Of a stretch of DNA of 64,000 nt, positions 12,142 to 58,866 are shown one piece after another (the stretch's first letter is position 1; each line of letters opens with the position of its first letter). The translations under genes were made by a program, and so were the position numbers. Below the pieces are notes generated by a model that was not told the DNA's origin, did not search any database, and saw only the letters and a list, made by a program, of their open reading frames with translations. The DNA is from Anisakis pegreffii (taxonomy: Eukaryota > Nematoda > Chromadorea > Rhabditida > Anisakidae), in assembly GCA_035041965.1 (NCBI GenBank), contig JAPYMA010000023.1, forward strand, positions 248,001-312,000, written 5' to 3'.

Positions 12142-15100
12142 ATGAGGGCTGTGTTCATCGCGTTCTTGGTGTGCACGGTAACAATAGCAAACGCTATTGT
12201 TGTACGTGTACCACTGCAACAGATCGAATCGCGACGAGTTCGCTTGATTAAAGAAGGAAAATGGGGGGAACATCTTCGAATGAAGGAAGCCCTTCGCTTG
12301 GAACTGATCAAGAAACAAGGACCAATCTCACGCGACTCACTCGGACAACCAGTAAGTTCGTGAATATTCTTCTGAAACACTGAAACTTTATGACCTTTAA
12401 CATACAGACATCTGGTTCCTGCTTCGTTAAGGATTGATAAATAACATTTAAGGTGAACGATTATGATGATATGGAATATCTCGGTAATATTACTATTGGA
12501 ACACCACCCACACAACTGTTCACTGTAATACTGGACACAGGTTCGGCGAATCTCTGGATTCCTGACTCATCGTGTACAACTAAAAGTTGTACTAGGCATC
12601 ACCGTTACAATTCGTCGAAATCAAGTACGTACGTAAAAGACGGCCGAAGATGGAAACTATTCTACGCAGATCGGTCGAATGCAAGCGGCTTCCTTGGCGA
12701 GGATTCTATTACGGTAGTTACAAGGCTCAAACATTCTCTCTGATTGCATCGATCTTTTCAAATTTGCATTAATCTGAATAATGGAATACCGTTATTTCAT
12801 TTGTATACGAAATTTGTTCACATTCATCGATCGCCCCAAATGTAAAGTCAGGTTCGATTTTTTTTGACTTTTTCAACTCCCATTGTAACCCTTCAGAATT
12901 CATTTTTGAGATTTTAATAATTCATAATAATTTTGAGAAAATCTATCTAAAATTAAAATAATATAGAATCCACATTTCCTAAACACTCCAGCAAACAAAT
13001 TTCCTTAAGAAAACGGAAACGAATGCGAACTGCAGCAGAAATCGCCCCACGCAAGAGGCAGTGAAATGCTAAACTACTTGACATAGATTACAAAATGTGA
13101 ATTACAGTTTGGTGGATCGGGTGCTGCTCAGTTGTCGGTCAAAAACCAGACATTTGGACAGGCAACTGAAGTTGACGGATTTATGAAGTATCCTGCAGAT
13201 GGTATTCTCGGCTTGGCATTTACTGATCTGGCCGATCATCATGTGGTACCACCAGTCATTAACGCCATTCAGCAGAATCTTCTTGATAAACCCATTTTCA
13301 CGGTTTGGATGAAACACAGGGTGAGTGGAAGATGCTACTTTCATACATTCTTCAGTTATTGGCGAAAAACAAAGATGATAAGAAATGTCCACGAAAACGT
13401 TCGCATTCACTATAAACTATGGATGATACTTGAGATAAGGTGAAATTCAAAAACGCGATATTTCACTGAATATTTCAATGAGTTAATGAAACAAATCAAA
13501 TGAATGATCTCACTGAAAACATCTTAAAGAGTCCGCTGTCAAACGTTTACGGTGGTCAATTTACTTACGGTGCACTCGACACTGAGCACTGCGGAGATGT
13601 GATCGATTATGTCTATTTGTCGAAGGCTACTTACTGGCAATACCGTATGGAGTCGGTAGCAATCGGATCTTACGTGAATCCGAAAGGATGGGACGTGATC
13701 GCTGACACGGGCACTTCGTTCCTCGGTGGACCGCAGTGGGTTATCGACGACATCGTTGCAGCGATTGGTGTATCGGTCTGTGCACACTATATTCGAACTC
13801 TCATTTGTGCTCATCCTATCCGCACTAAACATTTGCATGCAGCAATCATTACGGCAGATAATTTCCAGGATTTCTAATTTCTGTTGCACCTCTGGCCGTT
13901 CATTTTCGATTTTTGTTGGCCGGAGCGGAGCATCTAGCGAAAATAACATTGTGAGCTTGAATCAATGTTATACTGAAGAATTTTTCCCAAATTTTGTGAA
14001 TAATGAGAAAAATTGAACACAAAAATTCTTCTCATACAGCTAGAATAATTTTAACAAATGATTTCCTTGATTGATCACCTTTGTTGAGAACAGGTGGATC
14101 AGTGCAAAGTGAATAAAAGCGTTCTGAATTAAGACCAAAGAGAAAGTGTCTCGTCGAGTTCATCTGAATGCACGCAATGTTCCTTCACATAATGAGTGAA
14201 ACTGAATTAAAGATAACATTTGTCCGAGTTTTGGAATGCATTTTTTATGATTTTCTGCGAAGAAATGTGTGAATGAATCCCACAAATGATTTATTCACTT
14301 GCAGTATGAAGAGGGCAATTACGTTGTCCCTTGCAACGGCATCAGTACTCTACCAGACCTTGTCTTAACGTTCGGCAATCACGACTACGCAATAACACCG
14401 CAGCAATACGTCGTTACGGTAAGCCGTCACTCATTGATAAGCATACAACTATCAACGATTCAGGGTTCACGTAGGGGTGGAACATCTAGGATACTGACAT
14501 TTTGAGTGAATCGAGAGGTGAACTGGTAGAAGCATTATTGTTAACAGGGTTACCTTACTAATGTACATCCGTTCTAGAAAAGATATGACGCCGCTTAGAT
14601 GATCAAATTCAATCATTTCATTCTTCAGTTAGTAAAATATTCTTCTGAATCTAAGGAAGTTTCTATTCAGTAACCGAAAAATGACTGACGATGAGATATC
14701 AATGGATGTACATTCGATAGGTTCTTTCATGAACTTGAAAACTTACTCGGTAGAAAAGCGCAGAATATATATTCGCTTATCAGCTAATCCAGCAGTTCTC
14801 ATAGGGGATGAGATTACCCATTTCGGGTAACTTCGAGGTGTGAAGAGGTAATGGAGTTGGTCCGGAAACAGTACTTCGTGCTATCGTTATGTTACGATAG
14901 AACGTCATTGTGAGGGTGCTTTTTAATTCGGATATGTAAATGCTATTGCTAGCAACACTCTTAATTCTTCTATGTTCTGACTATCATTAGCTCATCCGGG
15001 TCTAACAGGATTTTCAATCGTTTTAACAGTGTTTTCATTCTTTTCCTTGCTGTTACAATCGCTCTCATAACTTTTATCACCAAAAGTGTTCTCTTCTTCC

Positions 15101-15929
15101 AATTTCTCATTCATTTCAGTGAATAATCAAAGTCAAATTCTCATTCTATCAAATACACTCTATAATTCATCATTTGATTGTCGAACGTTATTGAGCAATA
15201 ATATTCGATTGCTGTATTGCTCATTTCGGCTGTCAACACTCGTCAACGCATCCACTAAATAGTATATGCTAGAGAATAAAAAATTGATTCGAACTGTGAA
15301 GTGAAATAAGACGAAGTGAATGAGAGAAACTCATCAAGAGAACGATATTCACCTGCAATAGCTATGAGAGTGAATGCAACACGTCTGAAAAGAATGAGAA
15401 TTCATCTAAATCAGTTCGAAGTGAGCGTTTCATAAACAATACCCTTTTATGCAACCATAACCATTTGCACTACACATCAATACAACAGTGGATAAACAGT
15501 GTTCTAAGAATACTTGTTTCGTTACAGAAAACTAATTTCTTTTACGCTGCTGAGATGTTTCCGGAGCGTTAGACGCAAAAATACTAAGTTCTTCTACCAG
15601 GGGGGAGGGTTACAGCGAACTGCAAGATGATCAAAAGGGGCAATGGAGCACCCAAACATGCGGACCACTAAGCTGTTCAAATGAAAAGTACAATTTTACA
15701 AGACTGAAAGCAAACCAAAAATTTTTTTACTCCTCACATACAGTCAGTCGTTAGCTGATACTTTCATTTGCAGATCCAGGAAGATTTGTGCGTCCTTGCA
15801 TTGTTCGGTTTTAATAATTTCGGCTATTCCCCAGCCTGGATTCTTGGTGATCCCCTCATACGTCAATATTGTGTCATTCACGATGTATCACAACGAAGAA
15901 TTGGATTCGCTCCGGCGATACAGAATTAA
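12142..15929 (+). CDS. Pepsin-family (A1) aspartic protease, copy 2
   Basis: Six exons mirror copy 1: 12142-12351, 12453-12713, 13108-13320, 13530-13775, 14305-14418, 15774-15929; product 399 residues. Exon 1 encodes nearly the same signal peptide and propeptide. Catalytic D98 and D286-287 motifs are kept ([13 protein letters not shown] and [12 protein letters not shown]). Three features differ: the first motif has DTGSA instead of DTGSS; the flap reads YADRS instead of YGDGS; and exon 5 begins [10 protein letters not shown] with a TTGCAG acceptor where copy 1 has [11 protein letters not shown] after TTTAG. The frame is open throughout, so it is probably expressed, but flap changes next to the active cleft may alter specificity. 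It converges on the polymerase theta gene, whose stop codon lies about 800 bp away. Confidence 0.92.
14790..15670. mobile_element. hAT-like non-autonomous insertion in protease copy 2 intron 5
   Basis: Copy 1 has an uninterrupted CAGCTAATCAAATGAAAAG here, while copy 2 is split by 881 bp. The ends are CAGCAGTTCTCATAGGGG and, read inward from the right, TAGTGGTCCGCATGTTTG, which are imperfect inverted repeats of the hAT CAG(T/C)GGTTCTCA type. Flanking 8-bp duplications are AGCTAATC (14782-14789) and AGCTGTTC (15671-15678), 6 of 8 matching, as expected of an aged hAT target duplication. There is no transposase frame. The left end matches the fragment at bases 1-73. Confidence 0.8.
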
Positions 15930-16735
15930 TTTTCATTGAAATTCATTATTCAACAAATTAAAATCGGTATTAATAAAGTGTGATCATCTCAATAATTTTA
16001 AAATATTGGAAATTCACATTGGACTTATGAATGAAAAGTGAATGATGAAGGATATCAACGAGGATTTAAAAGTGAACAAAATTAGACTAATATGACATTA
16101 ATAAAGTAAAACGATAAATTACTTCAAACCCAAAAGAAACATGAATACCCACAACGTTCAGCTACCATGTAACAAAAAAACTTTTTCTCTAGGTCGAAGT
16201 CTCATGCAACACGAATTATTCTCATTCTGATTTCAGAACACTTTAAAAAAATTCAAAATTCAGATTCGAAATTAAGCTTGGAAAGGCCGAATCCTTCCAC
16301 CCTGTTCACAAAATGTCACACGCTCTCTACCCGAATAATTAATTGCTACTGATGAGAAGCTTGTGCTGAAATACGTCCCGAGGTGAGAAACTCGCCGAAA
16401 AAGACATTTTCCAGCAGAAACACGTGAAGACACTTCAACTTGAGGACATTTAGAGGCAGGAATGAGATCAGTAATGACAAAACGTAACGCTATCGTAAAA
16501 CAAATAAAGCGAAAGAACAACTGCAATAAAGAACGCCAATGTACATTCACAAAAAAAAGGAAATTACCGCATTTCCTCGCACAGTTTCCGCCCTACTTCA
16601 CGATCATTCGTAAAAAATTACGAGGGTTTTCTTCCCTGAGCCTTATTCAAGGAAATACGGCTTATATAAAACAAAACCACAAATTATTTTCACTCATACG
16701 TATAATTACATGACTCATATCACAGATAAAGAAAT

Positions 16736-50654
<33,919 letters not shown>

Positions 50655-51340
50655 AAAATTCCTCAAAAATAAAACAATTAGCAGCCACTCACCAACAAAA
50701 AACCTAAAGTATCTATGTTGCGTCCACAACCACGTGAGATTACGTGGTTATGGACGCAACATAGATAATTTAGGTTTGGCTAAACAGATACACGAACTAG
50801 TCTCCTCCGATTTTGACGCTTCACAAAAATGACACATACGTCTACTTCGTAACAGCCACTAATATTCTTGATTGCTCACCAGCCACAGTAAAAAATCGGT
50901 GTTCGAACGAAATCTCAGTGAAACTGTAGTTAATTATCAAAGGCAACAGTTAAAATGTTACTGTTTGAAAAAAACTAAAAATAAGCAAAGTAAATGAACA
51001 ATGTACCTCGCGAAACGTTTAATCAATATAACTAATGCGCATCAATCAAATATCCATCCGTACACTGCATAAGGCGATCAAAACTGTTCACTTCTAAATG
51101 TTGACGTGGGTAAACTTGGAGAGATGTATTCAAATGGTAATTTTTCGCGCATTTCTTCACCATTCAAAAAGCACCGAGCACTTCTACAACGAAGAGTACG
51201 AATTTTGCTTAGCAGAATGGGGTGTGGCCTATCGCTCGCTAAGTTTTACATAGAAAAACAGCTGGAAGCTCACGTAGGCAAGTTGAGCGCTGAATAGAAT
51301 TTGTAAAGAGGCATTTATTGTTGCTGAGAGCCGTCGTAAA
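50655..51340. promoter_or_regulatory. Shared upstream region of divergent polq and fumarase genes
   Basis: The two start codons face away from each other with 686 bp between them, so promoters of both genes must lie here unless either transcript is trans-spliced from farther away. The region contains the large hairpin at 50700-50777. No TATA box or known factor site is claimed. Confidence 0.45.
50700..50777. repeat. Large hairpin: 36-bp arms, 6-bp spacer
   Basis: Bases 50700-50735 and 50742-50777 are reverse complements with two mismatches, with spacer GAGATT. It lies 46 bases upstream of the polq start codon and could form a cruciform or, in RNA, a strong stem. Confidence 0.92.
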
Positions 51341-54300
51341 ATGTTGTCGAGAGTTTGTGTGGTTCGTGGAAATGCGGCTGCTTTGCTGCAGAATTCACTG
51401 CGGATGGCATCTGCGAAAATCCGTAAGGAACGAGACACTTTCGGTGAACTCGAGGTACCCGCAGACCGATACTATGGCGCACAAACAGCACGGTTAGTCC
51501 GTTCTTTCATCTGATGTCTTTATCTCTTCACTGGAATTTCTCTTGCTTCCTGGCTAATACTAGTTGTTTGTTGTCCATCGGATTTCTAAGGCTTTATATG
51601 CAATATACACTGGAATCTGATCTTATTATCCTTCTGATGTTATTCGGTGCTGATGGCGAGGTAATTACAATATTTAAATAGCACTGCAAAAAGAAATGAA
51701 TTTTATCCGTTACTTTACTCAGTCGTCATGGTCCATATCAGAATGTTTATGAATCTGAGACCCTTGTTTCAGTATCATCAGCAGTTTCTTCTTGATTCAA
51801 ACTTCCACCCAAACACCGTAATCTTGTTGCAGATCCAAGATGAACTTCAAAATTGGAGGCCCTGAAGAACGTATGCCATTGCCCGTCATTCATGCATTCG
51901 GTATTCTCAAAAAGGCCGCAGCTGAAGTGAACAAAGAGTTCGGATTGGACCCAAAATTAGCCAGTGCGATCAGCCAAGCTGCTGGTAAGATTTCGATTTG
52001 CTGGATTCTTTGATTGATACATTTCTTATCCGATAAATCCTTAATTCTTGTTTTGATAATGTCTTCCTTCTGTTCAATTTTTCACTCAACATCTTATGTT
52101 TATTATGCAAACTATCAGTGTGATCTGTTCGAATCATAACGATTAATCCTCATCTGGCCCAATGCTCATCTTATTAATTAATATGACTAATTATTTATTG
52201 CCATCTTGAAAGCAAATAGATTAGTGCAAAGACATATGCAAACATATTGTTGTTTGGGAAATGTGCGTGTTCAAGGTGATATTCTTTAATTAGCTAGAGA
52301 AAAATGATGTTAAATTTTTCTTCATGACAAAGGTGATGGATGGCTCATTCGTTCTTGACGTTGTTGAGCCAGTTAAGCAACGTCATTCGTACGTTTCGAA
52401 TGAGATAAAACATGTGTGCTTGGAAAGATTGTTTTTTGGTGAAGGAATGTAGAGAAAGCAATGAGATGTGGAAATGTGAGAGGAGGTGAAGAGCGTTGGA
52501 ATTTTTTAGAAGGGAATGGCGATAAAGATAGATGGTGCACGTGTTATTGAGTAGGCAGCAATCGATGTGTTATTGACTGAATTTTAAACGAATAAGAGTG
52601 CAAATATTGATGTGCAGCAGAGTGTACTTAGACACATGTGTTTAATGCATGCGAATGCAACCAGCTGAGCGATGCGATAAGAAGTGGAGATTGTCTGAAG
52701 TCAAGTTGTTTACGAAGAATTTGTTGAGTTGAAAAGGTTTTTGAGATGTCAATAGTAGGGATTTACTGGAATTGCTGCAACGAATTACGTATCATTTCTA
52801 ACAAGCATAGTGATTTGTGAGCAGAAATGAATCAGATTATACACGTTAATCGAATGTTCATTACGCACGTTTACCAGTAATCTGAAATGTACACAAGGAA
52901 CAGAGTGATTACATAAGTCATTAGCATTTTTATGCTTTGCATCGTCACACACTCGAGAGTGTGTTATGACAAGTGGTTAACACAGAATACGCATGCTTAC
53001 AATTAGCAAAGCAAAAAATTCAGTTAATCGATCGTCGAAATTAAGATGAGGTGATTGCTGGTAAGCTGGATGATCATTTCCCATTGGTGGTATGGCAAAC
53101 CGGATCGGGTACACAGTCGAATATGAACGTGAACGAAGTGATCTCGAATCGTGCAATCGAGATACTCGGTGGGCAACTTGGATCCAAGAAGCCGGTACAT
53201 CCGAACGATCATGTCAATATGTCACAGTCGTCGAACGATACCTACCCAACTGCCATGCACATTGCTGTTGCTCGGTTCGTTCTTTTATCGCTTCTTTCGT
53301 AATCATGGTGTTGATTCTGTCGAGTTAAGTACGCAGTTGATAGAAGGGTTGCTAGGTAATGTGTAGTGTGCACGTCTGGTTTCGCTTGTTTCTTTTGTGG
53401 TTTTATTTTAAACGTTCCTACATTACAATTAAATGATCCATTAATTGGTGGATCACAAACTGGAATAGGACTATATGTGAATATAAATCTAATGGTAGGG
53501 AATTGAGAAATTAATAAACAGCAGTGAAATTATTTGCATTTGATTCATTAGTGGGTGTTACCTAGATGTGATAATTTCGATTGAATTTGATGTATTAATG
53601 TTGACGTTTAAGTGAGGTGAACAACAGACTAATTCCATCGTTAAAACAATTGCGCGATTCGTTGTCAAAGAAAGCGCGTGAATTTGAAAAGATAATCAAA
53701 ATCGGACGAACACATACTCAAGATGCTGTACCACTGACACTCGGTCAGGAATTTAGTGGTTATGTTCAGCAGGTTTGTTTTGTCATTGTATTGGTTTGTT
53801 TACAACATTTGTCTTTAGAATCATGGTTTGGTATGTGGATAATAAAAACTGTTAAATGATATGATTGATTTATTGGAAACAAAAAGAATTAGTAGTGGAT
53901 AACATTAATGCTGCAGTGGTGCAATGTAATGTTGACTGCATTTGTTATTATTATTATTATTATTGTTATTATTATTATTATTTATATTGTTATGAACTTG
54001 AGATGGATAACGGAATAAGTCGAGTGCAAGATGCTTTGCCACGTTTGTATTTCCTGGCTGCTGGAGGAACAGCCGTGGGCACTGGTCTCAATACAAGAAT
54101 TGGATTTGCTGAGAAAGTGGCCAAGAAAGTATCTGATTTAACCGGATTACCATTCCAATCAGCACCGAACAAATTCGAAGCTCTTGCTGCTCATGATGCG
54201 ATGGTTGAGGTTTGTGAAACGTTCTGAATTTTGTGTTGTCTAAAGTTGGGTTTGTTTTTGTAGGGTTCAGGTTCGGGAACTCGTACTAGAGCTTGTTTTT

Positions 54301-55911
54301 CTAATTTGACCAAATGGTAATGTGAAACGATATGATTGACAGAAGATTGAAGTGCTTATTGCGAGTACGGAGCAATGTATTGTTTGAGGACATGTAGCGA
54401 AAGATTGGTTCAATTGGATTCGATTTAGATGCACGGAGCACTGAATACGATAGCAGTCAGTCTGATGAAGATCGCGAACGACATCCGCTTCCTTGGCTCA
54501 GGTCCTCGATGTGGTCTTGGCGAGTTGTCGTTACCCGAGAATGAGCCTGGAAGCTCGATTATGCCCGGTAAAGTAAACCCCACTCAATGTGAGGCTCTCA
54601 CTATGGTTGCTGCACAAGTGTTTGGTAATCAGGTAAGCAGCAGACCAATTGTCTTTCTTATAATCGTTCTCTTTCGTCTTACTTTGCACAAATTTTCGAT
54701 GTGATGCAATATGATGATGATAGACTGAACGTTTCGTGATTTATTGTAGCAATGGGATGGAATGATTAAATGAATTGGCTCTGATAATGCTGACGTTCAA
54801 TCAGAGTGTTGTTTTAGGTTTTTATAGTGTTTTTTGATCAGTGATAGCGATAGACAGCTGACAGAATGATTTATTCAGTGATCGTGAGTGAATAGCTGTG
54901 TCCGTAGAGTTTATAGTTGAAAAAGTACTACTTCACTGAAAGAAGAAAGTTATTTGCTGTTTGTTGAGGTTGGACGGAACTATTCATTGCATTTCAAGAG
55001 ATCGAACTTTGAAACATTGAGAACTTTTAGTTGAAGTCAATTTTGAGATGATAGATTGACGGATAAGTAATTGTTCATTAGCAGTGGTCTTGAGGAGTGT
55101 ATAAAATATGATTTGGGTGAGCAAGTGAATCTCACGGATTGGGTTGTTAATGGAGGCGATGGTGAAGCGAATAAAGTGAAATGTTTGGAGACGAGAATGA
55201 ACGAATTGAGTTGGTCAGGTAGATGATTATATGATGTGCATTCATTTTAAATTACTTATATAGGTGGCAGTGACGGTTGGTGGCTCGAACGGGCATTTCG
55301 AATTGAACGTCTTCAAACCGATGATTGTCAGAAATGTACTGCAGTCAACCAGACTGATCGCTGACTCGTGTGTTTCGTTTGCTGTGAATTGTGTCGATGG
55401 CATTCAAGCAAACAATGTTAGTTGTCGCTATTTTGTGCCGCTATAAAATCATTTTAGCGGAAAATGTTGCCACTAATTTTTAATTCATGAAAAAGCAGTG
55501 AGCTGCTACGATGCTGAAGAATTTAGCTTCGCTACTAGAGGAATAGTGGTTTAGGCGCTGTAGCCGAACACTGGTTAGAATTCTTGAGGTGATCGATGCA
55601 CAAAATTCTATTTTGGGCGCAGTCAACGCAAACTGTCAAATTAAAAGCACTTTATTGATCCTACAGTCGGTACTTCATGAAATTTTGATGTTGTTTCATT
55701 TCAGGACAATATTGCGAAGATCCTCCGAGAATCGTTGATGCTGGTAACAGCGTTGAATCCGCATATTGGTTACGATAATGCAGCGAAGATCGCGAAAACA
55801 GCGCACAAAAATGGAACAACATTGAAGGAAGAAGCAGTCAAGTTGGGTATCCTCACTAAAGAACAATTCGAACAGTGGGTACGACCCGAGAATATGCTTG
55901 CTCCTAAATAA
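51341..55911 (+). CDS. fum-1: Fumarate hydratase, class II (mitochondrial)
   Basis: Eight exons: 51341-51492, 51833-51984, 53046-53274, 53613-53772, 54003-54209, 54429-54632, 55264-55416, 55705-55911; phases match and the product is 487 residues, a normal length. It interconverts fumarate and malate in the TCA cycle as a homotetramer. Family landmarks are [74 protein letters not shown] (catalytic His region), and the signature [16 protein letters not shown] with the catalytic Ser. The N-terminus is Arg-rich without acids ([16 protein letters not shown]), a likely mitochondrial targeting peptide; a second Met ([11 protein letters not shown]) just before the mature start may give a cytosolic form, as in other animals. 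It is divergent from polq. The identification is certain. Confidence 0.96.
51985..53045. other. Fumarase intron 2
   Basis: A 1.06-kb intron without recognisable features apart from the 16-base palindrome CACACTCGAGAGTGTG near 52948. Confidence 0.5.
53944..53992 (+). repeat. ATT microsatellite in fumarase intron 4
   Basis: A nearly pure (ATT/TTA)n run with a single GTT interruption, ending shortly before the exon 5 acceptor at 54002. Confidence 0.9.
54633..55263. other. Fumarase intron 6
   Basis: A 631-bp AT-rich intron; nothing recognised. Confidence 0.6.
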
Positions 55912-56070
55912 GTGATATAACCATCACAAGCATCCTTCATTCCAATCATTCTTTCCTAAACACTTCGTGCTCTCTTCTCATCACAATTAATGCCGGTGTT
56001 ATCAGAATTATTATCATAGGGTATCTCTCACTGTATTTGCTTGTTTGTCTGTTCGTCGTTGTTCAGTTAT

Positions 56071-56076
56071 AATAAA
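56071..56076 (+). terminator. Polyadenylation signal of the fumarase gene
   Basis: AATAAA, 160 bases after the fumarase stop codon; the first good signal downstream. Confidence 0.6.
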
Positions 56077-57860
56077 ATTAATTCCTAACCTTTTTTGTCC
56101 CATACATCATTTATTTTTATTTAGTTAATTTATTTATGTGTTTCTTTATTTAAGCGTTTTACTTCATTAGTTCATCTGAGAAGATCTAAGATTGCGCTCT
56201 TTCTTATGAGTGTTGCAAGGGAGGATTCAAAGTTAACTGGATTTTAGTTAATTAAATAAATTATATGAGTGTATGTCGACGATAGAATTTTACGGTGAAT
56301 TTTGCGAGATAACAATGTAACAATTGGGAAGGAATGAAACAAATGAGATTCGTTATATGAAACAAAATAAGATATGCACTGACATTAATTCTTCAATAAA
56401 AGTACGACAGCGGTTCCCACGTAGAGTGGTGAAAACAGAATTTCTTCACAATCCGCAAAACTATGACAGCGATATATCAGACCTTTGAAGTTTTTATGTT
56501 AATGACATCGCAACGCACACTCATCCATTGACAATGACATTGATAAATCTAGTTGTTTTTGTCTAACATTCTTAGGGATTTAGACCAAATCTCTATACCA
56601 GTTATATTTACCTTTGATCCTATGTTGTTCAAATAGATTTGAAATTATGAAACGATTATGAAATGGAAGCTCGATTTATGAATGATTCGGTCTATGAACA
56701 ATTTGGCGTGCGTACGAAATTTACGACAAATTTTTTCCGTTTATGATCATTAGGTCAAATCAAATGGACTTTTTGTTAAGCTCCCAAAAAAATCAGATAT
56801 GTGAGAAAGTTCATAATAGCATTTCGTCGGGTCTTGGTTGACTCTGACATGTTGAACAACATTCATTGAGTATCGCAGTAATTTTTGAGTTTCGATGAAG
56901 TGTCTTTACTGATTTTCGTTGCTGAAACGATGCCGTTATAATTTGATGGCAGAGAACTGCGCTCGCAGCTCTTTGACGCCTCTGCAGCGATGTTGAAGAG
57001 ATCTTGCTTGGATCATTTCATTCCTTTCGTTCGTTTGTGGATGGATCATTTCTTTACAAAGGAGCGCATCTGCGCTACGGTACTCTTTGTAATTCGTTAA
57101 TTGCTCCGTCCAAATGTCTACCGAATGCGCAAAAATCAAAATAAAAATGAATAAGCTAACACAACTCAACTATAATGCCAACCATTACAAAGCGTTTATT
57201 TCTGTGCACCACACCGCTTTAAATTTCAGAAGTAACAAAAGATCTTGTGATATCTAAAAGTTGTTCCAAAAAACCTACTCACTTCAAAAAAAACCGTTGC
57301 CCTAATCTTTGGGTAATTGATAATAATGAATAAACTTTATTAAAAATAGTAACGAACGACTCATTCCATCAATGGATGATATTAACATGTGGACCCTTGT
57401 TGCTCGAACATTCATCGATATTGAGGAGAACTTGGATCATTTCATTTCAATATTTGATGAACATCTATAGCTGAGTGAACAATTCTTCGGGTAATCGTGC
57501 ATTTCAGGTCAAGGAGGAAGGGGTGTAACCTGTAACCCACGCAGAACATGCGTCAGCCATGACATGCATGAAGACATTATGCTACAGCCTTTTCCGTATA
57601 ATAACATCTGTTTTCGCGAACGAGTAAGCAGCTAATTCTTGGTTCTGGATGTTGAGGGTGTTATTAGGATTGCTCTTACCAACTCTAATTAACTTCGTTT
57701 GTTCTGGAGGCAGCGATAAAAACAAGTATGACGGTTCCTGGTTCATAAAATAAAACGTAACTTGCTAATTACTGGAGAACGTGAACTTACAAATGAGTGG
57801 TTATTAAGCATCGAACTCATTTAAGTAATCAACTGTTATTCGATGGTGTTTCTACTGGCT
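56077..57860. other. Intergenic, no supportable gene
   Basis: AT-rich sequence. A 77-codon frame on the minus strand (56936-57169) has a hydrophobic start but no ATG at the right place, so it is not called. No repeat with clear ends. Confidence 0.4.
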
Positions 57861-57863
57861 GCA

Positions 57864-58103
57864 GGGTGGAGTTTCAAAGGCTCCTTCTAAAGAAAAGGAT
57901 GAAGTGACGTTCCGCTTGAGCAACTTACCATTACACTTGCTACCGTTCTTGTATGGTCACGTTCACGAATTTCCCCACTCAGTTTTTAGTTGATCAAAGG
58001 AAAGAGGAACATGTTTGTACATTAAGATGCGCTGACCGAACACGGTTGAAGATTTGGATACGAAGCCTGACTCATGACTGCCGGGAGGAAATGCAGAAGG
58101 TAT
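57864..58103 (+). pseudogene. Possible second half of a PH domain (relic or isolated exons)
   Basis: After a CTGCAG acceptor-like site, the frame reads KEKDEVTFRLSN, then after a possible short intron (about 57956-57990) EEHVCTLRCADRTRLKIWIRSL, followed by a GTATTT donor-like site. The pattern hydrophobic strand, then D-x-x-R-L-x-x-WI-x-x-L, resembles the last strand and C-terminal helix of spectrin-type PH domains. No start, stop or upstream exons could be joined. Recognition is by pattern only. Confidence 0.3.
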
Positions 58104-58668
58104 TTTTCGAAGTTACATGCTCTCCACAGAAGAAAAAAATTGAACATGAGCCAAAGACAACAAGCTTTTCCAACTGATTTTCAAACAATGATGCTCACTC
58201 TAGCTTGCTGATTTCATAGTAGCATTTACCCTAACATGCATTACACGTCATACTATAAACGCTCATACAGGCTTTGCCATCCCTTTTCTATGCTGAATGA
58301 AATGCTAAATGTCTTTCATAAACTCTGTCTCCTTTCGAGAGAATCTATCACATTATTCGAGCATTCAGGTTTTTTTGTCATATCATCATGTTTTCCGAAA
58401 GAATTTAAATCATTCCTAGAGGTTTGTTTTACTATGCCTAAGGTATGTGTGACGGATGATCTTCCAATGAAACGTTCCTCAATACATGATCACTCATTTC
58501 AGTTACACTTTGCTGAATCGCTAACAACGTTTTGCAATAGCAAATTTTCAAAATACCTTTTCACATCGATATTTCGAGGTGCCTTTAAATTTCGAGCTCT
58601 TAGTCCCCAACTGCGATGTAAACAATCGCGTTAAGACTAGAACCTATACTGTACTTGAATTCACTTAG

Positions 58669-58866
58669 ATGTATCGGCACAAAACTACAACAGTTGCCGC
58701 CATGACAATCCTAAACTTATCGAATGTGACGAATACTGAGAACCCGTTGATCCTTTCAGGCGATTTCAGTGTAATGTGTGGTAACACGTGGAGAAAAGTT
58801 TATGCAGCTGTCGCGCCACGCATCATTGACATTTTCAAATTTGTCCCAATCTCAGCAAAGTTTTGA
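58669..58866 (+). pseudogene. Possible first half of a PH domain (relic or isolated exon)
   Basis: A short frame contains NTWRKVYAAVAPRIIDIFKF preceded by a CTTTCAG acceptor-like site at about 58760. The W-x-K-V-Y-x-x-x ... I-x-x-F-K pattern is like the early strands of a PH domain. It lies downstream of the second-half-like piece, so the two cannot form one domain in this order. Confidence 0.28.

Noticed and set aside
56936..57169. Small secreted protein on the minus strand
   Set aside because: The hydrophobic start lacks an ATG, and no exon linkage or signal supports it.
58236..58634. 132-codon open frame, plus strand
   Set aside because: No recognisable motif or splice-linked neighbour; composition fits chance in AT-rich DNA.
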